From assembly GCF_902706285.1 (NCBI RefSeq), contig NZ_CACSKD010000016.1:79666-143665 (forward strand): 64,000 bases of DNA, in the 5' to 3' direction. The stretch's first letter is position 1; the number at the start of each line of letters is the position of its first letter. The notes under the pieces were generated by a model that was given only the letters and a program-made list of their open reading frames with translations, searched no databases and was not told the DNA's origin. The DNA comes from Rhizobium sp. 18055. Lineage in GTDB: Bacteria; Pseudomonadota; Alphaproteobacteria; Rhizobiales; Rhizobiaceae. The translations under genes and the position numbers were made by a program. This document shows positions 8,175 to 16,812 of this stretch, piece by piece.

Positions 8175-8762
8175 CTATCCAATCCAAGAGGCAAAAAAGC
8201 GTAGGCCGCTTTCTGTCAGGATGGCATCCAGGCTTACATCGTGCGGCTCGTCGGGCACATGTGCCACTTCCTGGCGGTCGAATGCAATGCCGATCAGTTT
8301 CGGATGCATGCCTTTTTGCTGCAAACGGTCGATTGCGCGGTCATAATGGCCCGCTCCATAGCCGATCCGGTGGCCGCGGGCGTCGAAGGCCGACAGCGGC
8401 ACCAGCAGGATCTCCGGATCGAGAATGGCAGCATCGGGCCCGGGACCGGAGGTGCCGAACCCGGTATCGACCAGCGGCACGCCTTCGACCAGTTCGCGGA
8501 AGACGATCGTCTGCCGGTCGAGAATGGCGGGCACGCAGAGCCGCGCACCCCTTGCCCGAAAGCGTGTCATCAACGGGCGGGTATCGGCCTCCGATCGGAT
8601 CGGCAGGAAGCCGGAGATGATGGTGCCGGGCGCAAAGGCGATGGCGTCGCCGGCGTGATCGGCCATGGCCTTGCTCATCGCGGCGCGTTGTTCCGGGGGG
8701 ATGGCATCGCGCAGCGCCAGCCGTTCGGCGCGCATTGCGGCTTTGATGTCTTTAGGGTTCAT
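8175..8762 (-). CDS. 5-formyltetrahydrofolate cyclo-ligase
   Basis: A 195-residue enzyme of the YgfA/MTHFS family. It converts 5-formyl-THF to 5,10-methenyl-THF with ATP, returning this folate to one-carbon metabolism. Diagnostic segments are SGFLPIRSEADTRPL, LLVPLSAFDARGHRIGYGAGHYDR (the GYGxGxYDR ATP/phosphate loop) and IGIAFDRQEV. Length is normal. The gene heads a pair with ymdB. The 78-base gap upstream is too short for the 6S RNA gene that precedes this gene in many proteobacteria. Confidence 0.92.
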   Translation of the reverse strand: MNPKDIKAAMRAERLALRDAIPPEQRAAMSKAMADHAGDAIAFAPGTIISGFLPIRSEADTRPLMTRFRARGARLCVPAILDRQTIVFRELVEGVPLVDTGFGTSGPGPDAAILDPEILLVPLSAFDARGHRIGYGAGHYDRAIDRLQQKGMHPKLIGIAFDRQEVAHVPDEPHDVSLDAILTESGLRFFASWIG

Positions 8763-8840
8763 GGCGTCCGCCCCGTTGTTTTGCGCAGGACCATAGGCTG
8801 CTCCGCGATCGATGCAACGCGCGAATGCGACGTTCGCTGA

Positions 8841-9737
8841 TCAACCGGCCAGCAGGTCTCGCGTCGCAAGGGTGTGGATCGTCTGCTCGAACAGCGGCAA
8901 GCCGCCCGGCTGCCATCCGAGCGAACAGAGCTTGGCCGTGTCCATCGGCGTCAACAGCGACTTGTCGGCTGCGGCCGGAAGCCGGTTGGCGCAATCGTGC
9001 TCCCAGCGGATCGGTTCGAGAATATCCCAGGTGTCGAGGGTGAGGTCGGAGACGTTGAAGGTCTGGCCGGATATCCGGCCGCTATCGGCCTCCAGCATGA
9101 CGCGCACGGCCTGGCCGACATCCCGGCCGTGGACTTCGGTGCCGGCGCGCGGCGGGATCGGCCGGCCGGTCAGGTAGTCGCCGAACAGCGCGTCCCACTT
9201 GTTGGGGCGAAGGTCGCCGTAGACGCCGGTCAATCTCAGGCTGGCGGTGGCAAAGCCGGGCGCTGCCAGATGCGCGAGGCTGCGCTCGGCGTCGAGCTTG
9301 ACCTGACCGTAGAGCGTTTCCGGCTTTTCGGGAGTGGTCTCGGTCAACGTCGTGCCCGGCGGGTGCTCGCCGTAACAGGCGCGGCTGGAAATGAAGATGC
9401 AGCGGCGGGTGCCGGCGCGCTTGGCGGCTTCGAACAGCCGCACGGTGCCATCGAGATTGAGGCGCCTGAAGGTCTCGGGATCATCGCCTTCGCCGCCACG
9501 GTATCTGCCTGGTTCGTGGTGAAAGGCGGCGTGGACGAAGAAGTAGGCGTCGTCGAAGGCCTCGATGTGATCCTTGCCGGGATCGAGCGACAGCGGCGCG
9601 AAATCGACGGGGCGGGAGAAGGCGCGCGGCAGCGGCGCATGACGGCCGCCGATGATGACCGAATACCCGGCGCCAAGCAGCTCCTCGACGATGTAACGAC
9701 CGACAAGCCCTGTTCCGCCCGATACCAGTACCTTCAT
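8841..9737 (-). CDS. sqdC: SqdC-like NAD-dependent reductase/epimerase
   Basis: A 298-residue extended short-chain dehydrogenase. It has the N-terminal Rossmann motif VSGGTGLVGRYIVEELL and the catalytic Ser and Tyr region (FISSRACYGEHPPG, then TLYGQVKLDAER with YxxxK). Together with the preceding glycogenin-like glycosyltransferase and SqdB it reproduces the sqdB-sqdD-sqdC order known from rhizobial and Rhodobacter sulfolipid (SQDG) loci, where sqdC is needed for normal SQDG formation. Its start codon overlaps the sqdD stop (ATGA), so the two are translationally coupled. The symbol is given on context and family together. Confidence 0.75.
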   Translation of the reverse strand: MKVLVSGGTGLVGRYIVEELLGAGYSVIIGGRHAPLPRAFSRPVDFAPLSLDPGKDHIEAFDDAYFFVHAAFHHEPGRYRGGEGDDPETFRRLNLDGTVRLFEAAKRAGTRRCIFISSRACYGEHPPGTTLTETTPEKPETLYGQVKLDAERSLAHLAAPGFATASLRLTGVYGDLRPNKWDALFGDYLTGRPIPPRAGTEVHGRDVGQAVRVMLEADSGRISGQTFNVSDLTLDTWDILEPIRWEHDCANRLPAAADKSLLTPMDTAKLCSLGWQPGGLPLFEQTIHTLATRDLLAG

Positions 9738-10552
9738 GCTGCCTCTTTCGGATTGGCCATTGCCGCGATGTCAGGCACGTCATCGCCTGTGTAGAATGCC
9801 TGCCAGAGATCGATCAGCGGCCGCAGCCTGTCGGCTTTGGGATGATCGGATTCCCATGGCTTTTCATATTGGTAGTGCAGGACAGAAATGCTCTGCCAGT
9901 CCCAAAGTTCCGGCATGGTAAACCACACGTACTGTAGCATGTTGAAATACACAGGCAGGCCATGCCAATTCGGGAAAAACGCCTGCAGGAAGGTCTGGTC
10001 GGTGCGTTTCCACAGGATTTCCGGCTGGTCGAGGCGGGTCAGCATCTCCTTGAAGGTATCGGCGGAGGGCCTTGCGACGAAAACGCCGGAGTTCATGCGA
10101 TGAAAATCGGCGAGTGATTCGTAGACATTGGGGGCGGCGGAGAACTCCGGGTAGGCAAACAGGCGGTCGATGTTGCGCAGCACGATGGCATCGGCATCGA
10201 TGAAGACGCAGCTGTCGTATTCGGTCAGCTCCCAGAGCCGCAGCTTGCAGAAATTGTCGAGGGGAGAGTGGAACGCCGGCTTGCGGCCCTTGGTGAACGG
10301 GGCTGCCGTGTGGAGGTTGGCGCGGGCGTGGCGCTGGTTGAAGGCCTCGGACAGCGGCAGGTGCTCGACGGGGATGAGGCGGCAGTTCAGTTGTTCGAGC
10401 GGCTGGAGCGCAGCTGGTTCGACGCCGCCGGTGTGGAGGACGACGATCTCGGCTGCGGTGTTGGTCAGGCGCAGCGAGCGGGCCAGCGCCGTGGCGCCCA
10501 TGGCGTAGTCGGCGTTGGTGACGAGGGTGACGTAGGCGTGGCGGGTGGTCAT
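9734..10552 (-). CDS. sqdD: SqdD-like glycosyltransferase (family GT8)
   Basis: A 272-residue glycogenin-like glycosyltransferase. The GT8 signatures are AYVTLVTNADYAMGATALARSL near the start, KLRLWELTEYDSCVFIDAD with the metal-binding DxD at about residue 118, and FNSGVF-like RMNSGVFVA. In sqdBDC loci this enzyme is thought to transfer sulfoquinovose from UDP-sulfoquinovose to diacylglycerol at the membrane. It overlaps sqdC by four bases. The 165-base gap to sqdB holds a palindromic repeat, so coupling to sqdB could be weakened. Confidence 0.82.
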   Translation of the reverse strand: MTTRHAYVTLVTNADYAMGATALARSLRLTNTAAEIVVLHTGGVEPAALQPLEQLNCRLIPVEHLPLSEAFNQRHARANLHTAAPFTKGRKPAFHSPLDNFCKLRLWELTEYDSCVFIDADAIVLRNIDRLFAYPEFSAAPNVYESLADFHRMNSGVFVARPSADTFKEMLTRLDQPEILWKRTDQTFLQAFFPNWHGLPVYFNMLQYVWFTMPELWDWQSISVLHYQYEKPWESDHPKADRLRPLIDLWQAFYTGDDVPDIAAMANPKEAA

Positions 10553-10605
10553 GCGGGGATGGCCTCGATGCTGGTGCCCTTCGCTTTCCGCTCAGGTGTG
10601 CGTCC

Positions 10606-10692
10606 GCCACATCCCTCTTCTCCGCAGCGGGGAGAAGGTGCAGGCAGGGCAGGTGCAAAAGTTGCACCGGGGATGAGGGGGCTACTGGTTCG
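10606..10692. repeat. RIME-like palindromic intergenic repeat
   Basis: An imperfect palindrome: CCCTCTTCTCC, then GGGGAGAAGG close by (stem CTTCTCC/GGAGAAG), a central GGTGCAAAAGTTGCACC hairpin, and a closing GGGGATGAGGGGG. This CATCCCTC...GATGAGGG frame matches the rhizobial intergenic mosaic elements (RIME) in general form. It lies between sqdB and sqdD and could fold in the mRNA. Confidence 0.6.
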
Positions 10693-10717
10693 ATGGGTGC
10701 CCATCATGCCACCACCC

Positions 10718-11938
10718 TCACGACACCGACTTCAACCGTTTGCCCTCGGGATCGTGATTGATCGTCGTCGCAATATCCTTTGTCCAGGCCGAAACTGCCG
10801 GCACCCGCGATCGGTCGACACGGTAGGCGAACTTGCGGGCGACATCGACGATCTCGCTCATCAGGCCTGACTTCAGCGTGGTCGGGTCGAGGCCGAGCTT
10901 GCGGAACTTGTCGTTTTTGACGATCAGCTCGTTCTCCGGCGCTTCCTTGCGCGGATTGGGCAGCCAGGCGATCTCGGCGCCGGTCATCCTGGCGGTCATC
11001 TCGGCCAGATCGCGGACGCGATGGGTTTCGGTCATCTGGTTGAAGATCTCGACGCGGGCGCCGCGCGTCGGTGGGTTTTTGAGGGCCAGCTCGATGCAGC
11101 GCACCGAATCCTGGATGTGGATGAAGGCGCGGGTCTGGCCGCCGGTGCCGTGGACGGTGAGGGGGTAGCCGATCGCCGCCTGGATCAGGAAGCGGTTCAG
11201 CACCGTGCCGTAGTCGCCGTCATAGTCGAAGCGGTTGACCAGCTGCTCGTGGCGGCGGGTCTGCTCGGTATGGGTGCCCCAGACGATGCCCTGGTGCAGG
11301 TCGGTGATCCTGATGCCGTCGTTCTTGGCGTAGAAATGGAACAGCGTCTGATCGAGGCATTTGGTCATGTGGTAGATCGAGCCGGGGTTCGACGGGTAGA
11401 GGATTTCCTGGCTGACGGTCTCGCCATCCGTGGTCTCGATGCCGACCGGCAGATAGCCCTCCGGGATTGCAGCACCCACTGTCGAATAGCCGTAGACACC
11501 CATCGTGCCGAGATGGATCAGGTGGGCGTCGAGCTGCAGTTCGACCAGCGCGTTCAAGAGATTGTGGGTGGCGTTGACGTTGTTGTTGACGGTGTAGTTC
11601 TTGTGGCGGTCGCTTTTCATCGAATAGGGCGCGGCGCGCTGCTCGGCGAAATGGATGATGGCGTCCGGCCGGTTTTCGGCGAGCCACTTCTTCAAAAGCT
11701 CGTAATCCCTGGCGAGATCGATCAAATTGAAGTGAATGCGGCGGCCGGTCTCGGCGTGCCAGATGCGGGTGCGCTCCTGGATCGAGTCCATAGGAGTCAG
11801 CGATTGAACGCCGAGTTCGGTGTCGATCCAGCGCCTCGAGAGATTGTCGAGAATGTGGATGTCGTGGCCGGCCTCCGACAGATGCAATGATGTCGGCCAG
11901 CCGATAAATCCGTCTCCGCCCATCACTGCAATCTTCAT
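10718..11938 (-). CDS. sqdB: UDP-sulfoquinovose synthase
   Basis: A 406-residue SDR enzyme making UDP-sulfoquinovose from UDP-glucose and sulfite, the first committed step of sulfolipid synthesis. It has MKIAVMGGDGFIGWPTSLHL (NAD motif), DNLSRRWIDTELGVQSL, FAEQRAAPYSM, LGTMGVYGYS, and SIYHMTKCLDQ (catalytic YxxxK), which together are specific to SqdB. Length matches the family. The Met of MKIAVMGG is used; ten upstream codons lack family support. Phosphate-limited expression is known for SQDG genes in relatives, but no Pho box was recognised here. The gene diverges from ybgC. Confidence 0.93.
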   Translation of the reverse strand: MKIAVMGGDGFIGWPTSLHLSEAGHDIHILDNLSRRWIDTELGVQSLTPMDSIQERTRIWHAETGRRIHFNLIDLARDYELLKKWLAENRPDAIIHFAEQRAAPYSMKSDRHKNYTVNNNVNATHNLLNALVELQLDAHLIHLGTMGVYGYSTVGAAIPEGYLPVGIETTDGETVSQEILYPSNPGSIYHMTKCLDQTLFHFYAKNDGIRITDLHQGIVWGTHTEQTRRHEQLVNRFDYDGDYGTVLNRFLIQAAIGYPLTVHGTGGQTRAFIHIQDSVRCIELALKNPPTRGARVEIFNQMTETHRVRDLAEMTARMTGAEIAWLPNPRKEAPENELIVKNDKFRKLGLDPTTLKSGLMSEIVDVARKFAYRVDRSRVPAVSAWTKDIATTINHDPEGKRLKSVS

Positions 11939-12057
11939 GGCTTCGTCTCCTGTCCGGTCGCGTCTCATCAGAAATACTTAGGAAGCGTGACAATTGTTCA
12001 ATGCTTGCAAGGCGGAAACCGTTGCGCCAAACAGGGCACCTGACTTTGGAGAAAATT

Positions 12058-12504
12058 ATGGCGGATAACGGTTTTTCGATCTCGGGCGAACTCACGGAAG
12101 CCGGCCACCGGTTGCTGCAGCGGGTCTATTATGAAGACACCGATTTTTCCGGTCTGGTCTATCACGCCCGCTACCTGCACTTCCTCGAGCGCGGCCGCAC
12201 CGACTATCTGCGCTGCCTGGGCGTCGAGCAGCGGGAGTTGATCACTGCCGACGAGGAGGGCCTTGTGTTCGTCGTCCACCGCATGGAGATCGACTTCAAG
12301 TCGCCGGCCAGGATGGATGACATCCTGACGGTGATGACCCGCACCGAAAAGGCCGGTGGTGCCAAGATGGTGCTGACCCAGGAAATCCGCCGCGACGACA
12401 CGCTGCTGATCGCCGCCAAGGTAATCATCGCGGTGATCAACGCCAGCGGCCGGCCGCGGCGCCTGCCGGAGGGGTTGGCGAAGCAGATGATGATCGCGGT
12501 TTGA
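12058..12504 (+). CDS. ybgC: Tol-Pal-associated acyl-CoA thioesterase YbgC
   Basis: A 148-residue hotdog-fold thioesterase. The family motif YYEDTDFSGLVYHARYLHF contains the catalytic Asp of the 4-hydroxybenzoyl-CoA thioesterase class, followed by FLERGRTDYLR. YbgC hydrolyses acyl-CoA or acyl-ACP and is regularly found first in tol-pal clusters, where it may link lipid metabolism to the envelope machine. GGAG at about 12048 sets the ATG at 12058. The 471-base gap to tolQ is unusually wide for this cluster and carries its own putative regulatory sequence, so tolQ may have a separate promoter. Confidence 0.92.
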   Translation: MADNGFSISGELTEAGHRLLQRVYYEDTDFSGLVYHARYLHFLERGRTDYLRCLGVEQRELITADEEGLVFVVHRMEIDFKSPARMDDILTVMTRTEKAGGAKMVLTQEIRRDDTLLIAAKVIIAVINASGRPRRLPEGLAKQMMIAV

Positions 12505-12975
12505 GGACAATCTGGCTTCAACAGCGCAGAGCAATCTCGGTGAGTATCTCGTAGCTCACTCCGGGGGCATGGATGACGAGGCGTGAATGCCTCAAGGCGG
12601 TGATCCAATAGGGCTAAAAAGTCCCCTTGCAAAAACATGAGTTTCGTGTGAAGGAATTTTCGCGCGCAGGATTTGCGCTGTTTTGGTCATCGATCCTTGT
12701 TCTGGCCAAGTACTCCAAGGGATTATTCTCTCGCCGATAGCTTCGCTTTCATGATCCGGCGCTAACGAACTATTAACCATAATAGTGTCTTACTCGGATT
12801 GTCAGAGTTTGTGCGGTGCACGCCTTCCTTTGACCAAATTTGACGGCAAGGAAAGCGGATAAGAGCTTGGAAGCTTGACCAGGGCTTTGGGCGGCGGCAG
12901 CCAGACAATTCTTGCGAGATCACTTTGTGCCGCCCGGTCAAGTGCCGGGCGTTTGGATTCGGGGATTTTGGATCA
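12505..12975. other. ybgC-tolQ intergenic region
   Basis: A 471-base gap without a supportable gene. It holds a small GAGGC/GCCTC hairpin near 12579-12594, an 18-base dyad ACTATTA-ACCA-TAATAGT at 12769-12786, and overlapping it a near-consensus CtrA box (CTAA-N7-TTAAC, 12762-12777). These sit about 190 bases before tolQ and are the likeliest promoter-control elements. Confidence 0.5.
12762..12777 (+). promoter_or_regulatory. near-consensus CtrA box upstream of tolQ
   Basis: CTAA-N7-TTAAC differs at one base from the CtrA consensus TTAA-N7-TTAAC. It overlaps an 18-base dyad (12769-12786). The distance to tolQ is about 200 bases. Confidence 0.35.
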
Positions 12976-13695
12976 ATGGAACAAGTAGGATTGGCAGCAG
13001 CAGCGACGGATGTCAGCTTGTGGTCGCTGTTCATGCAGGCAGGTCTCGTCGTCAAGCTGGTCATGCTCGGGCTCATCGCAGCCTCGGTCTGGACTTGGGC
13101 GATCGTCATCGACAAATATCTGGCCTTTGGCCGCGCCCGTCGCCAGTTCGACAAGTTCGAGCAGGTGTTCTGGTCGGGCCAGTCGCTCGAGGAGCTCTAT
13201 CGCTCGCTGTCGGAACGCAACAACACCGGTCTCGCCTCGATCTTCGTCGCCGCCATGCGCGAGTGGAAGAAGTCGTTCGAACGCGGTGCGCGCTCGCCGA
13301 TCGGCCTGCAGATGCGTATCGACCGTGCCATGGACGTGACGCTGGCGCGTGAATCGGAAGGCCTCTCGGCCCGTCTCGGGTCGCTGGCGACGATCGGCTC
13401 AGCCGGCCCGTTCATCGGTCTGTTCGGTACCGTCGTCGGTATCATGACCTCGTTCCAGGCAATTGCCGGGTCGAAGTCCACCAATCTCGCGGTCGTCGCT
13501 CCCGGTATCGCCGAAGCGCTGCTCGCAACCGCCATCGGCCTCGTGGCCGCTATCCCGGCGGTTATCGCCTACAACAAGTTCTCCGCTGACGCCGGCAAGC
13601 TCTCGGGTCGCATGGAAGGTTTCGCGGATGAATTCTCCGCCATCCTTTCGCGACAAATTGACGAGAAGCTGCAGCCGCGCCAGGCCGCGCAGTAA
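12976..13695 (+). CDS. tolQ: TolQ inner-membrane proton-channel protein
   Basis: A 239-residue ExbB/MotA-type protein. One membrane segment lies near the start (about 13-40, LFMQAGLVVKLVMLGLIAAS) and two near the C-terminus (about 137-160, GSAGPFIGLFGTVVGIM, and 175-200, APGIAEALLATAIGLVAAIP). The GTVxGIM and TAIGLxxAIPA motifs are those that pair with the TolR Asp to use the proton gradient. The Met of MEQVGLAAA at 12976 is preferred over an in-frame ATG 17 codons upstream. It opens the tolQRAB run. Confidence 0.95.
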   Translation: MEQVGLAAAATDVSLWSLFMQAGLVVKLVMLGLIAASVWTWAIVIDKYLAFGRARRQFDKFEQVFWSGQSLEELYRSLSERNNTGLASIFVAAMREWKKSFERGARSPIGLQMRIDRAMDVTLARESEGLSARLGSLATIGSAGPFIGLFGTVVGIMTSFQAIAGSKSTNLAVVAPGIAEALLATAIGLVAAIPAVIAYNKFSADAGKLSGRMEGFADEFSAILSRQIDEKLQPRQAAQ

Positions 13696-13718
13696 ACGAC
13701 GGGAACGGAGTTAACGAT

Positions 13719-14180
13719 ATGGGTATGGGTTCACCAAGCGGTGGCGGAGGCGGCGGTGGCCGTCGTGGCCGTCGTGGTGGCGGCCGCAGAGGCGGCGTCA
13801 TTTCGGAAATCAACGTCACGCCGCTGGTCGACGTCATGCTGGTGCTTTTGATCATCTTCATGGTCGCGGCCCCGATGATGACGGTCGGCGTGCCGATCGA
13901 CCTGCCGGAAACACAGGCCAAGGCGCTGAATTCCGAAACGCAGCCGATCACCATCTCCGTCAAGAACGACGGAACCGCGTTCCTGCAGGAAACGCCGATC
14001 CCGGTCGAGGAAATTGCCGCGAAGCTCGAGGCGATTGCCACCACCGGCTACAATGAACGCATCTTCGTTCGTGGCGACGCGACCGCGCCTTATGGCGTGA
14101 TCGCCGACGTCATGGCCCGCATCCAGGGTGCAGGCTTCAAGAACATCGGCCTCGTCACGCAAGAGAAGAAGGCTCCGTAG
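13719..14180 (+). CDS. tolR: TolR inner-membrane protein
   Basis: A 153-residue ExbD-type protein with a Gly/Arg-rich cytosolic head (GGGGGGRRGRRGGGRRGG), one membrane helix carrying the proton-relay Asp (NVTPLVDVMLVLLIIFMVAAP) and a periplasmic domain. The Gly/Arg head is longer than in enteric TolR and typical of alphaproteobacteria. GGAG at 13707-13710 precedes the start. It forms the TolQ-TolR motor that energises TolA during outer-membrane constriction. It lies 23 nt after tolQ and 8 nt before tolA. Confidence 0.95.
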   Translation: MGMGSPSGGGGGGGRRGRRGGGRRGGVISEINVTPLVDVMLVLLIIFMVAAPMMTVGVPIDLPETQAKALNSETQPITISVKNDGTAFLQETPIPVEEIAAKLEAIATTGYNERIFVRGDATAPYGVIADVMARIQGAGFKNIGLVTQEKKAP

Positions 14181-14188
14181 AGACCGCT

Positions 14189-15325
14189 ATGAAGGCCAGT
14201 ATCGTCTCATCTGCTGTTCTGCACTGTGCTCTGCTCGCCTGGGCGCTGATTTCGATCGGCTCCCCGGCAGAGTTCAAGGTGGAAGATTTCGAGGCGATGC
14301 CGGTCAACCTGGTGCCGGTCGAAGAGCTGACGCAGATGCAGCAGGGCGACAAGACGGCCAAGCCGAGCGAAAAGCCGGCACCGAAGCCGACCTCCAAGCC
14401 GACCAATGTTGAAAACGCCGAGAACATGGGCGAGAACAAGGTCGACCTGAAGACGCCGCCGATCCCCAACGCCAAGCCAAACAACAACGAGTCGGCCGCA
14501 GCACCGAAGGCCTCCGACAAGCCGCTTCCCGAAAATGATCCCGTGCCCAATGAGGTGAAGGACATCATGAAGGAAGATACGGTGGTCGAGCCGACGCAGG
14601 TGGCGTCGATTACGCCACCGAAGCCGGAGATCACCCCGCCGACACCGACGCCTCCGAAGGCCGAGGAAAAGCCGCAGGACATGCCCGAGCCGCCGAAGCC
14701 GGATGCCGAGGCCCTGCCGGACAAGGTGCCGACGCCCGTCGTCAAGCCGCAGGTGAAGCCACCGGAGCAGAAGCCGGCCGAAAAGCCGCCTGAGAAGAAG
14801 ACCGAAGACAAGGCGCAGACCGACGAAAAGCCGTCGGACAAGAAAAAATCCGACAAAAAGCAGGAAAAGGCCAAGGCCTCCTCTGCGCAGAAGAGCGATT
14901 TCAACGCCGACGATATCGCGGCCCTGCTGAACAAGCAGGACCCGTCGAATGGTGGCGCCAAGAGCTCGACCGAAGTTGCCTCGCTCGGCGCCAAGAAGGC
15001 GACCGGCGGCTCCAAGCTGTCGATGAGCGAAATGGATGCGCTGCGCAGTGCCATTGCCGGCAACTGGTCGGTCATCCCCGGCATGGAAGGTGCGGCCGAT
15101 GTCCGTATCCGCGTCCATATGAAGCTTGACCCTGACGGCAACATCATCGGCGCCCCCGAGGTGGAAGCTGTCGGCGGAACGAATGAATCGACCCGGATGG
15201 CGCTTGCCAGCGGCGCCAAGCGCGCTGTCATGAAGTCGGCACCGTTCTCCAATCTTCCAAAAGACAAATATGACGCCTGGGGCGAAGTCATCATCAACTT
15301 CGACCCCAGCGATCTAGCCCTTTAA
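14189..15325 (+). CDS. tolA: TolA energy-transducing protein
   Basis: A 378-residue protein with one N-terminal membrane helix (about 6-24, VSSAVLHCALLAWALIS). A long Pro/Lys/Glu-rich periplasm-spanning region follows (about 60-250, many KPxxKP and PKPE units), then a C-terminal TonB/TolA-like domain (about 285-378, MDALRSAIAGNWSVIPG to WGEVIINFDPS). It links the TolQR motor to TolB-Pal at the outer membrane. The proline-rich middle replaces the Ala-rich helix of E. coli TolA. The gene is within the tolQRAB operon, ending one base before the first possible tolB start. Confidence 0.92.
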   Translation: MKASIVSSAVLHCALLAWALISIGSPAEFKVEDFEAMPVNLVPVEELTQMQQGDKTAKPSEKPAPKPTSKPTNVENAENMGENKVDLKTPPIPNAKPNNNESAAAPKASDKPLPENDPVPNEVKDIMKEDTVVEPTQVASITPPKPEITPPTPTPPKAEEKPQDMPEPPKPDAEALPDKVPTPVVKPQVKPPEQKPAEKPPEKKTEDKAQTDEKPSDKKKSDKKQEKAKASSAQKSDFNADDIAALLNKQDPSNGGAKSSTEVASLGAKKATGGSKLSMSEMDALRSAIAGNWSVIPGMEGAADVRIRVHMKLDPDGNIIGAPEVEAVGGTNESTRMALASGAKRAVMKSAPFSNLPKDKYDAWGEVIINFDPSDLAL

Positions 15326-15347
15326 AATGCTGAAAGGCTTGTCCTCC

Positions 15348-16658
15348 ATGATCAAGTGTTCCTTCCTACGCGCCTTGATGGTCGCCGTCGGCATGATAAC
15401 CACCGCGGTTATCGCCACGCCCGCTTACGCGCTTGTCGAAATCAACATCAACAAGGGCAATGTCGAGCCCCTGCCGATTGCCGTCACCGACTTCCTGCAG
15501 GGCGACATGGGCGCCCAGGTGTCGCAGGTGATCGCCGCCGACCTGCAGCGCTCCGGCCTGTTCAAGCCGATCGCCAAGAACGCCTTCATCGAAAAGATCT
15601 CCAACCCCGATGCCGCTCCGCGCTTCGAGGACTGGAAGGTCATCAATGCGCAGGCGCTGGTCACCGGCCGCGTCACGCAGGAGGCCGATGGCCGTCTGCG
15701 TGCCGAGTTCCGCCTTTGGGACACGTTTGCCGGCAGCCAGATGACCGGCCAGCAATTCTACACGCAGCCTGAAAACTGGCGCCGCGTCGCCCACATCATC
15801 GCCGATGCCATCTACAAGCAGATCACCGGTGAAGAGGGCTATTTCGATACCCGCGTCGTCTTCGTCTCGGAATCGGGCAGCAAGCAGGATCGCAAGCGCC
15901 AGCTCGCCATCATGGACCAGGACGGTTTCAACGTTCGCATGCTGACCAATGGCAGCGATCTTGTCCTGACCCCGCGCTTCTCGCCGAACCGGCAGGAAGT
16001 CACCTACATGTCGTTCGCCAACCAGCAGCCGCGCGTCTACCTGCTGCAGCTGGAAACCGGACAGCGCGAAGTGGTCGGCAATTTCCCCGGCATGACCTTC
16101 TCGCCGCGCTTCTCGCCAGACGGCCAGAAGGTGGTGATGAGCCTCCAGCAGGAAGGCAATGCCAATATCTATACGATGGACCTGCGCTCGCGCACCACGA
16201 CGCGCCTGACCTCCACGGCTGCGATCGATACCTCGCCGTCCTATTCGCCTGACGGCAGCCAGATCGTGTTCGAAAGCGACCGCGGCGGCCGCCAGCAGCT
16301 CTACAAGATGGGCGCCGACGGTTCCGGCCAGACGCGTATCTCGTTCGGCGACGGCTCCTACTCGACGCCTGTCTGGTCTCCGCGCGGCGATCTGGTCGCC
16401 TTCACCAAGCAGTCGGGCGGCAAGTTCTCGATCGGCGTGATGAAGCCGGATGGTTCGGGCGAACGTATCCTCACCACCGGCTTCCACAATGAAGGCCCGA
16501 CATGGGCGCCGAACGGCCGCGTTCTGATGTTCTTCCGCCAGGCGGCAGGGGCAGGCGGCCCGCAGCTCTATTCGATCGATCTGTCCGGCTATAACGAGCA
16601 GCTGGTCAAGACGCCTGCCTACGCTTCCGATCCGGCCTGGTCGCCGCTTCTGGAGTAG
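15348..16658 (+). CDS. tolB: TolB periplasmic beta-propeller protein
   Basis: A 436-residue protein with a signal peptide (MIKCSFLRALMVAVGM..., cleavage after AYA) followed by the mature start ALVEININKGNVEP seen in alphaproteobacterial TolB. An N-terminal domain (about 30-165) precedes a six-bladed propeller with repeated FSPDG/YSPDGSQI/WSPRGD blades. TolB binds Pal and is released by TolA. An in-frame ATG at 15327, seven codons earlier, is also possible. Either start lies almost on the tolA stop, indicating coupling. Confidence 0.93.
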   Translation: MIKCSFLRALMVAVGMITTAVIATPAYALVEININKGNVEPLPIAVTDFLQGDMGAQVSQVIAADLQRSGLFKPIAKNAFIEKISNPDAAPRFEDWKVINAQALVTGRVTQEADGRLRAEFRLWDTFAGSQMTGQQFYTQPENWRRVAHIIADAIYKQITGEEGYFDTRVVFVSESGSKQDRKRQLAIMDQDGFNVRMLTNGSDLVLTPRFSPNRQEVTYMSFANQQPRVYLLQLETGQREVVGNFPGMTFSPRFSPDGQKVVMSLQQEGNANIYTMDLRSRTTTRLTSTAAIDTSPSYSPDGSQIVFESDRGGRQQLYKMGADGSGQTRISFGDGSYSTPVWSPRGDLVAFTKQSGGKFSIGVMKPDGSGERILTTGFHNEGPTWAPNGRVLMFFRQAAGAGGPQLYSIDLSGYNEQLVKTPAYASDPAWSPLLE

Positions 16659-16812
16659 GAGACGAAGTGCCTGCCTTGTTGTCGCCTCAAAAATCCTAGA
16701 TTGGGGCGACAGAGGGTTAAATCAACCATTCGTTAACCATAGTTCTTGAAAGCCGATTAACCGAGAACGGTTACAGTCCGGCAACCTTAATCAAGTCGCA
16801 AGGAGACCGGCC

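Noticed and set aside
8763..8840. 6S RNA upstream of 5-formyl-THF cyclo-ligase
   Set aside because: The 78-base gap is too short and shows no 6S-like open bubble.
14155..15297. A 380-codon Ser/Phe/Gly-rich frame opposite tolA
   Set aside because: It is the complement of the Pro/Lys/Glu-rich TolA linker; the apparent composition is an artefact.
16714..16765. CtrA boxes before pal
   Set aside because: Several TTAA(C) elements are present, but none is paired at 7-base spacing.
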